Assembly (NCBI GenBank): GCA_002386585.1
Contig: DGIZ01000203.1
Span: 935 to 7,968, forward strand
Source of the DNA: Brevundimonas sp. UBA4609
GTDB taxonomy: Bacteria > Pseudomonadota > Alphaproteobacteria > Caulobacterales > Caulobacteraceae
Direction: 5' to 3'
DNA: 7,034 nucleotides
Under the pieces are notes generated by a model. The model was not told where the DNA came from. It saw only the letters and a list, made by a program, of their open reading frames with translations, and searched no databases. The translations under genes were made by a program, and so were the position numbers. Position 1 is the stretch's first letter, and each line of letters begins with the position of its first letter. Of the stretch, positions 1 to 5,750 are shown piece by piece.

Positions 1-25
1 CTCCCACAAGGGGAGAAGGATAAGG
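1..25. repeat. Partial palindromic hairpin repeat downstream of the PBP gene, cut by the window edge
   Basis: CTCCC (1-5) and GGGAG (11-15) form a perfect inverted repeat around ACAAG. The flanking GAAGG (15-19) suggests the palindrome continues leftward outside the window. On the minus strand it begins just after the PBP stop codon (26-28), so its transcript could fold into a 3' hairpin. From memory, CCTTCTCCCC-type palindromes of this shape are common intergenic repeats in Alphaproteobacteria; I could not check this. Whether it terminates transcription cannot be judged, because any T-run would lie outside the window. Confidence 0.45.
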
Positions 26-2074
26 TCAGAAGAACAAGGCGTCGGGCTGGCGTTGCTGTTGCGGAGCGGATCGCGCCGCCGGGGGCTGTTGCGGCTGGGC
101 CGCCTGCGGGGCCTGGCCGTCGATGACCACGGGCGGTTGGGCGTCGTCGTAGGGAACGGCCGTGGCGTAGGGGTCCTCGACCTGGCCCATCAGGTCGCCG
201 ACGGGGTCGGGCGGGATCCAACCCTCGGGCAGGGGCGGGCCGTTGGGGATAGCCTGGACCGCCAGACGCGGCAGGGCCGCCTCCATGAAGCCGCGCCAGA
301 TGGCGGCGGGCGAAGAGCCGCCGGTGACGCGGGCCATCGGCTTGTTGTCGTCCTTGCCGACCCAGACGGCGGCGACGAAGCCGCCCGTGTAGCCGACGAA
401 CCAGGCGTCCTTGTAGTCCGAGGTGGTGCCGGTCTTGCCCGCGATGTCGCGCCCGCCGATGGCGGCCGAACGACCGCTGCCCGAGGTGATCACCCCGCGC
501 AGCATCTGGTTCATATAGTAGAGCGGCGGATTGTTGATGGCCTGGCCGCCTTCGGACGGGCCGTGGGTGTAGATCACCCGCCCGGACGGGGTGCGGATGC
601 GGCTGATGCCGTAGGCGTCGACGCGGCGGCCGCCGTTGGCGAAGGCGTCATAGGCCTGGGCCATCTCCAGCGGGCTGACCTCGACGGCGCCGAGGGCCAT
701 GGAGGGCTGCAGGCCGATCTCGCTGCTGATCCCGAGGCGGCGGGCGGCGCGAGCCACGCTGTCGCGCCCGACCTGGTCGGCGACATAGGCGGCGACGGTG
801 TTGGTCGACTGGGCCACGGCCTGGGCCAGGGTCATCTGGCCCGAGAAGCGGCCAGAGTAGTTGCGCGGCGACCAGCCGCCGATGGTCACCGGCTGGTCCA
901 CCACCGGGGTCTGCGGCGTATAGCCGGCCTCGACCGCCGCCAGATAGACGAAGGGCTTCCAGGCCGAGCCCGCCTGGCGGCGGGCGTCGACGGCGCGGTT
1001 GAACTGGCTGTCGCCATACGACGAACCGCCGATCATGGCGCGCACCCGACCGTCGCCGTCCAGGGCGACCAGGGCCGCCTGCTCGACGCCCTTGCCCTTG
1101 TCGCGGTCCAGAATGCGGCGCACGGCGCGCTCGGCGTCGGTCTGCAGCGTCAGGTCCAGGGTGGTTTCGACCACCAGGTCCTCGGTCGGCTCGCCGACCA
1201 GGCCGCGGATCTGCTTGTCGAGCCAGTCGATGAAGTACTGGGCGTGCTGACTGGCCAGCGTCTTGGACACCCGCACCGGCTCAGCCACGGCGGCGTCGCG
1301 CTGGGCGCGGGTGATGGCGCCGACCTCGACCATTTCGTTCAGAACGACGTTGGCGCGGGCGGCGGCGCGCTCGCTCTCGGACACCGGCGAATAGCGCGAG
1401 GGCGCCTTCAGAAGACCTGCCAGCAGGGCCGCCTCGCCGACTGTCAGCTTATCGGCGCTCTTGTCGAAATAGCGCTGCGAGGCGGATTCGATGCCATAGG
1501 CGCCGGCACCGAAATAGACGCGGTTCAGATAGAGGGCGAGGATCTCCTTCTTGGAGAACTTCATCTCCAGCCACACGGCCAGCATCAGCTCCTGGACCTT
1601 GCGCTTCATGTTCTGATCGGGCGTCAGGAACAGGTTCTTGGCCAACTGCTGGGTGATGGTCGAGCCGCCCTGGACCACGCGCCCGGCCTTCAGGTTCGAG
1701 GCCATGGCGCGGCTCATGCCGATCGGGTCGAAGCCGGGGTGATGGTAGAAACGGCGGTCCTCGATGGCCACGAAGGCGGCCGGGACGTAGTCGGGCAGGG
1801 CGTCCAGATCGACGGGCGGCGCCATCTGGGTGCCGCGCACCGCGATCAGGGCGCCGGAGCGGTCCAGATAGGTGATCGAGGGCTGGCGATCGACCTCATA
1901 CAGACTGGAGGTGTCGGGCAGGTCGCGCGCGAAGACGGCGAAGAAGACGACGCCGAAGATCAGACCCCAGACGGCCAGAACCGCGCCCCAGTAGAAGAGG
2001 CGGCCCATGAAGGTGCGACGCGGTTTTCCTCCGCCCTGATCGTTCCCGTCGGGTCCGCGGTCCTTGCGCGCCAT
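26..2074 (-). CDS. Class A penicillin-binding protein (PBP1A family bifunctional transglycosylase/transpeptidase)
   Basis: This enzyme polymerises lipid II into glycan strands and cross-links peptide stems in the periplasm, anchored in the inner membrane. With Met at 2074 as residue 1 (682 aa), the order is: a short basic cytoplasmic tail; one membrane segment (about 25-48); a GT51 glycosyltransferase domain with the catalytic Glu in EDRRFYHHPGFD (Glu105), QGGSTITQQ (135-143) and LYLNRVYFGAGAYG (181-194); then a transpeptidase domain with SAWK (Ser370, Lys373), STN (423-425) and KTGTT (547-551). All catalytic motifs are intact. The last 45 residues are a Pro/Gln/Ala-rich low-complexity tail. 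It is shorter than E. coli PBP1A (about 850 aa) and shows no obvious OB insert, like the short class A PBPs of Caulobacterales. An in-frame ATG two codons upstream (2080) touches the GAGGG ribosome site, whereas the ATG at 2074 sits 6 nt from it, so I prefer 2074. Which paralogue it is cannot be decided. Confidence 0.96.
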   Translation of the reverse strand: MARKDRGPDGNDQGGGKPRRTFMGRLFYWGAVLAVWGLIFGVVFFAVFARDLPDTSSLYEVDRQPSITYLDRSGALIAVRGTQMAPPVDLDALPDYVPAAFVAIEDRRFYHHPGFDPIGMSRAMASNLKAGRVVQGGSTITQQLAKNLFLTPDQNMKRKVQELMLAVWLEMKFSKKEILALYLNRVYFGAGAYGIESASQRYFDKSADKLTVGEAALLAGLLKAPSRYSPVSESERAAARANVVLNEMVEVGAITRAQRDAAVAEPVRVSKTLASQHAQYFIDWLDKQIRGLVGEPTEDLVVETTLDLTLQTDAERAVRRILDRDKGKGVEQAALVALDGDGRVRAMIGGSSYGDSQFNRAVDARRQAGSAWKPFVYLAAVEAGYTPQTPVVDQPVTIGGWSPRNYSGRFSGQMTLAQAVAQSTNTVAAYVADQVGRDSVARAARRLGISSEIGLQPSMALGAVEVSPLEMAQAYDAFANGGRRVDAYGISRIRTPSGRVIYTHGPSEGGQAINNPPLYYMNQMLRGVITSGSGRSAAIGGRDIAGKTGTTSDYKDAWFVGYTGGFVAAVWVGKDDNKPMARVTGGSSPAAIWRGFMEAALPRLAVQAIPNGPPLPEGWIPPDPVGDLMGQVEDPYATAVPYDDAQPPVVIDGQAPQAAQPQQPPAARSAPQQQRQPDALFF

Positions 2075-2080
2075 GAACAT

Positions 2081-2085
2081 CCCTC
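2081..2085 (-). promoter_or_regulatory. Ribosome binding site that decides the PBP start
   Basis: Read on the minus strand, GAGGG is followed immediately by ATGTTCATG. It abuts the first ATG (2080) with no spacing, but lies 6 nt from the second ATG (2074), which is the usual distance. This favours a protein beginning MARKDRG rather than MFMARKDRG. Confidence 0.6.
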
Positions 2086-2104
2086 TATGCCAGCGGCGCG
2101 AACC

Positions 2105-2157
2105 CTAGACCATTTTCGGTTCAGTCGGAATCGACTGAACCTAGAACAATGGTCCAG
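2105..2157. repeat. Palindromic element 1 of the doublet (53 bp)
   Basis: The core is a perfect 10-bp stem, GGTTCAGTCG (2118-2127) with CGACTGAACC (2132-2141), around a GAAT loop. The outer stem pairs CTAGACCATT (2105-2114) with AATGGTCCAG (2148-2157), with one A/C mismatch. TTC/GAA pairing lies between the two stems, with small bulges. About 22 pairs form in total. Confidence 0.85.
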
Positions 2158-2164
2158 AATTAAG

Positions 2165-2222
2165 CTGGAGCGAATATCTGGGTTCAGTTGAACGCAGTCC
2201 AACTGAACCGATTTCGCTCTAG
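2165..2222. repeat. Palindromic element 2 of the doublet (58 bp)
   Basis: The core is a perfect 10-bp stem, GGTTCAGTTG (2181-2190) with CAACTGAACC (2200-2209), around a 9-nt loop. The outer stem pairs CTGGAGCGAA (2165-2174) with TTCGCTCTAG (2213-2222), with one G/T wobble. ATC/GAT pairing lies between, with small left-side bulges. It is homologous to element 1 in the opposite orientation. The compensated differences between elements (CG/CG versus TG/CA at the stem end) suggest that the fold is what has been kept. Confidence 0.85.
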
Positions 2223-2268
2223 CCGTTCACGTCGCCCGCGAAGTTTCCGATCACGCCAGCGTGTGCGT

Positions 2269-2889
2269 TTATTTCGCCGAAAGAATGGCGCGCCGGGCCA
2301 GCCAGACGCCCTGATCGCCGGCGCTCTCCACCGTCAGGCCGGCCTCGCTGAGCAGGGCGTGATAGGCGTCGGGGTCCAGGCTGCCGTGATAGAGCGGTTC
2401 GCCGCGCCATTCGCCGATCGCCTCGCCGTGAGCGGGACCGGCGGTGAACATCAGCCGCCCGCCTGAGCCGACGCGGGCCGCCAGGGCGGGCAGGACCGTC
2501 GTCTGCGCCTCAGGCGTCAGATGGAACAGACTGTGCCAGGCCAGAACGCCGTGAAAGGCGCCGTCCGGCAGGGTTTCGCGCATGTCGCCGATGCGCCAGT
2601 CGCCGCCCGGCAGGGTCTGGCGCGCATGGGCGATCAGGCCGGGCGAGGCGTCGAGGCCGATGACCTCGAATCCGCGCTCCAGCAGGGCGGCGCCCATGGG
2701 CCAGCCCGAGCCGCAGCCGACGTCCAGCACGCGGGCGCCGGGCGGCCAACCCTGCGTGAAGCGGCCCAGCCAGGCCGCTTCGTTCCAGTCGCCCTCATCC
2801 CGGAGCAGAACAGAGCCTCGGTCGCGAATCCAGTCCGCCGCCTTCTCCTGATAAAGGCCCACGATCCGATCCGCGGCCGGATGGCTCAT
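2269..2889 (-). CDS. Class I SAM-dependent methyltransferase
   Basis: A 206-aa cytoplasmic protein with a Rossmann-type methyltransferase fold. Motif I is VLDVGCGSGWP (54-64), the SAM glycine loop. The acidic residue after strand 2 lies in GLDAS (Asp80), followed by GDM (101-103) and then LAWHSLFHLTP (116-126) at the motif IV position. The C-terminal part carries GGRLMFTAGP (143-152), a typical strand 5. It resembles the Methyltransf_11/25 group of small-molecule methyltransferases, and its acceptor cannot be read from the sequence. Its ATG overlaps the TGA of the upstream hydrolase gene as ATGA (2886-2889). I see no good Shine-Dalgarno before it, so translation is probably coupled to the hydrolase. 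The stop is TAA at 2269-2271. Confidence 0.92.
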   Translation of the reverse strand: MSHPAADRIVGLYQEKAADWIRDRGSVLLRDEGDWNEAAWLGRFTQGWPPGARVLDVGCGSGWPMGAALLERGFEVIGLDASPGLIAHARQTLPGGDWRIGDMRETLPDGAFHGVLAWHSLFHLTPEAQTTVLPALAARVGSGGRLMFTAGPAHGEAIGEWRGEPLYHGSLDPDAYHALLSEAGLTVESAGDQGVWLARRAILSAK

Positions 2890-3824
2890 CGGGCCAGGAA
2901 GGCGTCCAGCTCGCCATAGAAGGCCGTCGGCTGGTCGAACATGATGAAATGGGCGCTGTCGTCGATGCGCTTCAGCTTCGCGCCGGGCAGGGTCGCGAAC
3001 GACGCCTGATAGATGGCGTCGGTGATCGCATCGGTCATGCGGGCGTCGTTGAACTTGACGTAGAGCACCTCGGTCGGGGCGGTGATCCGGGCTAGTTCGG
3101 GGCGCAGGTCGGTCGTGACCAGTTCGCGGAAGGCGGCGGCCGAGACCTTCTGATCGCTGTCGCGCATGTCCTGAAGGGCCTCCTCGCGGCGGCTCTCGGT
3201 CTTGATCATGCCGTTGATGGCGGTGGTCGCCTGGGCGACGTAGGCGTCGCGCGGGCTGGCGGATTGGGCGATCCAGATCTGATCGGCGACGGGGGTCACG
3301 CTCTCGGCGGTCGCGCCGGGCGCGCCGAACATGGCGCCCATGAAGGGGATCATGTCCACGACCATCAGCTTGCCGACCAGATCGGGGTGACGCGCGGCCA
3401 GCATCATGCCCATGGTCCCGCCCATGGAGTGGCCGACGACGGCGGGCTTGTTCAGGTGCTGTTCGCGGATGTAGCGGGCGATCTCCTCGGCCACGGGGGC
3501 GCCGACCGGCTGAGGCGCGTCGCCCTGCGCGTTGGCCTGGGGCGCGGCGCCGGCGAAACCGGCGACGTGGATGCGGTGGACGCGATAGCGTCCGGCCAGA
3601 TGGTCGACCGTGCCCTGCCAGATGTCCGGCGAGGACGACAGGCCGGGGATCAGGATCAGGTCGGGCGCGCCCTGCGGCCCGTCGACCATCACGCTGAGGC
3701 GATCGGACGCGAAGGCGGCGTGCGTCGCGTGATTGGCGGGGCCGTCCTGAGCCAGGGCGGCGGGGGCGGCGGCCAGCAACAGGGCGGCGGCGCCGAAAAG
3801 GGCGGTGGAGGCGGTGCGGATCAA
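2886..3824 (-). CDS. Exported alpha/beta-fold hydrolase
   Basis: A 312-aa alpha/beta hydrolase with a signal peptide. The first 25 residues have a basic start (MIRTAS), a long Ala/Leu core and an ALA-Q cleavage site after Ala25, so the mature enzyme should be periplasmic or secreted. LIPGLSSSPDIW (58-69) supplies the oxyanion-hole turn, GHSMGG (131-136) is the nucleophile elbow with Ser133, and AHF (His292) is the likely catalytic His. The acid is probably Asp260 (KFNDARM), with Asp157 an alternative. The segment from about 160 to 235 would be the cap domain. The substrate is unknown; ester or amide hydrolysis is expected for the fold. The start is TTG at 3822-3824: GGGAG sits 7 nt upstream, and the first in-frame ATG (Met46) would remove the signal peptide. 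It diverges from the oxygenase gene and is first in a two-gene unit with the methyltransferase. Confidence 0.93.
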   Translation of the reverse strand: MIRTASTALFGAAALLLAAAPAALAQDGPANHATHAAFASDRLSVMVDGPQGAPDLILIPGLSSSPDIWQGTVDHLAGRYRVHRIHVAGFAGAAPQANAQGDAPQPVGAPVAEEIARYIREQHLNKPAVVGHSMGGTMGMMLAARHPDLVGKLMVVDMIPFMGAMFGAPGATAESVTPVADQIWIAQSASPRDAYVAQATTAINGMIKTESRREEALQDMRDSDQKVSAAAFRELVTTDLRPELARITAPTEVLYVKFNDARMTDAITDAIYQASFATLPGAKLKRIDDSAHFIMFDQPTAFYGELDAFLAR

Positions 3825-3831
3825 GGCGTCT

Positions 3832-3836
3832 CTCCC
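3832..3836 (-). promoter_or_regulatory. Ribosome binding site supporting the hydrolase TTG start
   Basis: The minus strand reads GGGAG, then GAGACGC (7 nt), then TTG. The match to the Shine-Dalgarno consensus and the spacing are good. This justifies the unusual TTG initiation codon that places a complete signal peptide at the N-terminus. Confidence 0.65.
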
Positions 3837-3887
3837 AAAGAGAATTTGCGCCAGATTAATTCATCGGCTGAGGAAGGGAATGGCCTT

Positions 3888-3917
3888 TGGACGGCCGACC
3901 GTCGCTGCTGCTACAAG
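3888..3917 (+). promoter_or_regulatory. Candidate housekeeping-sigma promoter of the Rieske oxygenase, possibly giving a leaderless mRNA
   Basis: TGGACGG (3888-3894) matches 6 of 7 positions of the Caulobacter -35 consensus TTGACGS. GCTACAAG (3910-3917) matches 7 of 8 positions of the -10 consensus GCTANAWC. The spacer is 15 nt, one more than the usual 10-14. Transcription starting about 7 nt after the -10 would begin at or next to the ATG at 3924. The consensus is quoted from memory of the Caulobacter literature, and the promoter is a prediction. Confidence 0.45.
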
Positions 3918-3923
3918 GCGGCC

Positions 3924-5039
3924 ATGACCGCAGACGCCGCGCCCGCATCTTCCGCCGCCCCAGAAGCCAAGGCCCCGCCGACGGCTTTCGGCAAGGGCTT
4001 CATCACCGACGCCTGGTATTTCGTCGCCCTGGCGCGCGACGTGCCGGTCGCCAGTCTGAAGCGCTATGAGATCATGAGCGAGCCGGTCCTGATCGGCCGC
4101 ACGCGCGCGGGCGAGGTCTATGGGATGCGCGACATCTGCCCCCACCGCGCGGCGCCGCTGTCGGCCGGGCGGCTGGTCGAGAAGCCGGGCGAGGGGGAGA
4201 CGGTCGAATGCCCCTATCACGGCTGGCGCTTCCGGCCCGACGGCGTCTGTGCGGCCATTCCGTCCCTGGTCGAGGATCAGGCGTTCGAGGCGAACCGCAT
4301 CAAGGTGCGCTCCTATCCGGTGCGCGAGAGCCAGGGCATGGTCTTCGTCTGGATGGCGGCGGACGCCCGCAACCCGTCCGAGCCGGATCAGGAACCGCCC
4401 CAGTTCCCCGGCGCAGTCGGCCAGCCGCGTCTGGTCGAGTGGATGGATTTCGACAGCCATATCGACCACGCCGTCGTCGGCCTGATGGACCCCGCCCACG
4501 GCCCCTACGTCCATCAGCAGTGGTGGTGGCGGTCCGAACATTCGATGCACGAGAAAGCCAAGACCTTCGCCCCGGTCGATTTCGGCTGGGCCATGGTGCG
4601 CCATGCGCCGTCCTCGAACAGCCGCCTCTATAAGGTGCTGGGCGGGGCGCCCGCGACCGAGATCACCTTCCGCCTGCCGGGCTATCGCTGGGAGCATATC
4701 CAGGTGGGGGAAAAGCAGGTGCTGGCCCTGACCTGCCTGACGCCGGTGAGCGAGACCAAGACCCGCATCACCCAGATCTTCTGGTCCGACCACTGGGTGT
4801 TCGGCATCGCCAAGCCCTTCCTGCGGATGGGCGTCGTCGCCTTCCTGAAGCAGGACGGCGGCATGGTGAACCTGCAGAACGAGGGGCTGAAGTACGACCC
4901 GGCCCTGATCTGGATCGACGACGCCGACAAACAGGCCAAATGGTATCAGCAGCTGAAGCGCGAATGGCTGAAGAGCCGCGCCGAGGGCCGCGCCTTCGTC
5001 AATCCGATCAAGGAGACGGTGCTGCGCTGGAAGAGCTGA
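3924..5039 (+). CDS. Rieske [2Fe-2S] aromatic ring-hydroxylating oxygenase, alpha subunit
   Basis: A 371-aa cytoplasmic oxygenase that activates O2 at a mononuclear iron using electrons from a Rieske cluster. The first 20 residues are an Ala/Pro-rich tail. The Rieske domain (about 30-145) has CPHRAAPLS (Cys72, His74) and CPYHGW (Cys96, His99), with 21 residues between the pairs, longer than the common 15-17. The catalytic domain has LMDPAHGPYVH (187-197): His192 and His197 are the iron ligands, Asp189 is the likely bridging residue, and Asp311 in LKQDGGMVNLQ is the likely third ligand. The MDPAH-PY-H pattern resembles the pheophorbide a oxygenase/VanA-like group. The Asn usually three residues before the bridging Asp is Gly186 here. 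No ferredoxin, reductase or beta subunit is in the window. The frame is open far upstream, but ATG at 3924 (with AAGG 5 nt before it) fits domain length and promoter position. The substrate is unknown. Confidence 0.94.
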   Translation: MTADAAPASSAAPEAKAPPTAFGKGFITDAWYFVALARDVPVASLKRYEIMSEPVLIGRTRAGEVYGMRDICPHRAAPLSAGRLVEKPGEGETVECPYHGWRFRPDGVCAAIPSLVEDQAFEANRIKVRSYPVRESQGMVFVWMAADARNPSEPDQEPPQFPGAVGQPRLVEWMDFDSHIDHAVVGLMDPAHGPYVHQQWWWRSEHSMHEKAKTFAPVDFGWAMVRHAPSSNSRLYKVLGGAPATEITFRLPGYRWEHIQVGEKQVLALTCLTPVSETKTRITQIFWSDHWVFGIAKPFLRMGVVAFLKQDGGMVNLQNEGLKYDPALIWIDDADKQAKWYQQLKREWLKSRAEGRAFVNPIKETVLRWKS

Positions 5040-5066
5040 CGGCTGAAGTCCGGCGGCGGGGCTCTG

Positions 5067-5085
5067 GCCGTTCGCACGGAACGGC
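5067..5085. repeat. Perfect inverted repeat between the oxygenase and DUF1345 genes
   Basis: GCCGTTC (5067-5073) and GAACGGC (5079-5085) form a 7-bp dyad around GCACG. It lies 28 bp after the oxygenase stop and 14 bp before the DUF1345 ATG. No T-run follows, so it is not a canonical intrinsic terminator. It might be an operator, an mRNA 3' stabilising hairpin, or chance in GC-rich DNA. Confidence 0.5.
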
Positions 5086-5099
5086 GCAATCATGCGGCC

Positions 5100-5750
5100 A
5101 TGAAGCCGGTCGCGCACCTCTTTCGTCTGCATTTCGCCCTTTGGTTGGGATTGGCGGTGATGGCGGCGGCCAGCGCCGTCTCGCCGGTCGTCTGGGGCTG
5201 GCCGATGCGGCTGGCTGTCGCCTGGGATGCGGGCGTGACGGCCTTCCTGCTGCTGACCTTCATGCGGTTGAGTCGCGCCCGATCGGTGGCGGCGATCCGC
5301 GCGCGGTCGGCGGAGCTGGACCAGGCGGGCGGGGCGGTGCTGCCGCTCAGCCTGTTGGCGGCGGGGGCCAGCGTCTTCGTCATCGTCTTCATGGCGGCTT
5401 CGGGCGGCAAGCCGACGGCGACGGCGGCGGTTCTGACCGTGGTCACCATCGCCCTGAGCTGGCTGTTCGTGCAGACCATCTTCACCCTGCATTACGCCCA
5501 TGAGTTCTATGCGCCCGCCGAGGCTGGCCAGGGGGATCGCCAGGGCCTGATGTTTCCGGGCGAGGACGACGCCGACTACTGGGACTTCCTGCACTTCGCC
5601 CTGATCATCGGCGTGGCGAACCAGACCGCCGACGTGCAGATCTCAAGCCAGCGCCTGCGCCGCATCGCCACCGTCCACAGCATCGTGGCCTGGCTGTTCA
5701 ACACGGTGATCCTGGCTCTGGCGGTCAATCTGGCGGTCAACCTGTTGTAG
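5100..5750 (+). CDS. DUF1345 family integral membrane protein
   Basis: A 216-aa inner-membrane protein of unknown function. Hydrophobic segments lie at about 10-30, 37-55, 78-99, 107-130 and 190-215. A charged stretch (56-75) follows segment 2. Family-typical motifs are LHYAHEFY (130-137), GLMFPGEDDADYWDF (149-163), FALIIGVANQTADVQISSQ (166-184) and RRIATVHSIVAWLFNTVILAL (187-207). The conserved run of D, Y, W, Q, D and RR residues is what identifies DUF1345. It lies 60 bp after the oxygenase gene on the same strand, so co-transcription is possible, but there is a dyad in the gap and no Shine-Dalgarno at normal spacing. The ATG is preceded by CAATCATGCGGCC, and an overlapping three-codon frame (ATG at 5092, stop TGA at 5101-5103) runs into it. 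No function should be inferred from its neighbour. Confidence 0.9.
   Translation: MKPVAHLFRLHFALWLGLAVMAAASAVSPVVWGWPMRLAVAWDAGVTAFLLLTFMRLSRARSVAAIRARSAELDQAGGAVLPLSLLAAGASVFVIVFMAASGGKPTATAAVLTVVTIALSWLFVQTIFTLHYAHEFYAPAEAGQGDRQGLMFPGEDDADYWDFLHFALIIGVANQTADVQISSQRLRRIATVHSIVAWLFNTVILALAVNLAVNLL
5718..5741 (+). repeat. 12-bp tandem repeat in the DUF1345 C-terminus
   Basis: CTGGCGGTCAAT (5718-5729) is followed directly by CTGGCGGTCAAC (5730-5741), with 11 of 12 bases identical. It is in frame and encodes the duplicated AVNL/AVNL at the end of the last membrane segment. It is probably a small slippage duplication tolerated in a hydrophobic helix. Confidence 0.7.

Larger units (their letters stand above)
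2105..2222. repeat. Inverted doublet of two palindromic repeat elements
   Basis: Two long imperfect palindromes lie side by side (2105-2157 and 2165-2222), separated by AATTAAG (2158-2164). The reverse complement of the second aligns with the first: both begin CTAGA, share TCGGTTCAGT, then GGA, then ACTGAACC, and end TCCAG. The block is therefore one 118-bp inverted repeat whose arms are themselves palindromes. By my count it is about 47% GC (55 of 118), well below the surrounding genes. It lies 3' of the methyltransferase gene and directly upstream of the PBP gene, all on the minus strand. It encodes no evident protein. It could be a REP/BIME-like or MITE-like element that also serves as a transcriptional barrier; that role is inferred. 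Confidence 0.85.

Noticed and set aside
53..2191. A 712-codon plus-strand open frame antisense to the PBP gene
   Set aside because: It mirrors the PBP frame in GC-rich DNA, its translation is low-complexity (Gly/Arg/Asp/His-rich) with no recognisable domain, and the opposite strand has a complete set of PBP catalytic motifs.
2250..2268. CACGC/GCGTG dyad after the methyltransferase stop as an intrinsic terminator
   Set aside because: The stem is at most 5 bp with a 2-nt loop (or 4 bp with a 4-nt loop), and no T-run follows on the minus strand.
3841..3865. Promoter for the hydrolase in the AT-rich part of the divergent gap
   Set aside because: Minus-strand candidates (such as GCGCAAAT) match only about 5 of 8 -10 positions and no matching -35 was seen.
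3264..3923. N-terminal extension of the oxygenase frame by about 220 codons
   Set aside because: The extension is antisense to the hydrolase gene, has low-complexity composition, and lies upstream of a good promoter whose predicted start is the ATG at 3924.
3861..5594. A 577-codon minus-strand open frame antisense to the oxygenase and DUF1345 genes
   Set aside because: It spans two genes with clear motifs on the plus strand and has an Arg/His/Gln-rich composition typical of a shadow frame.
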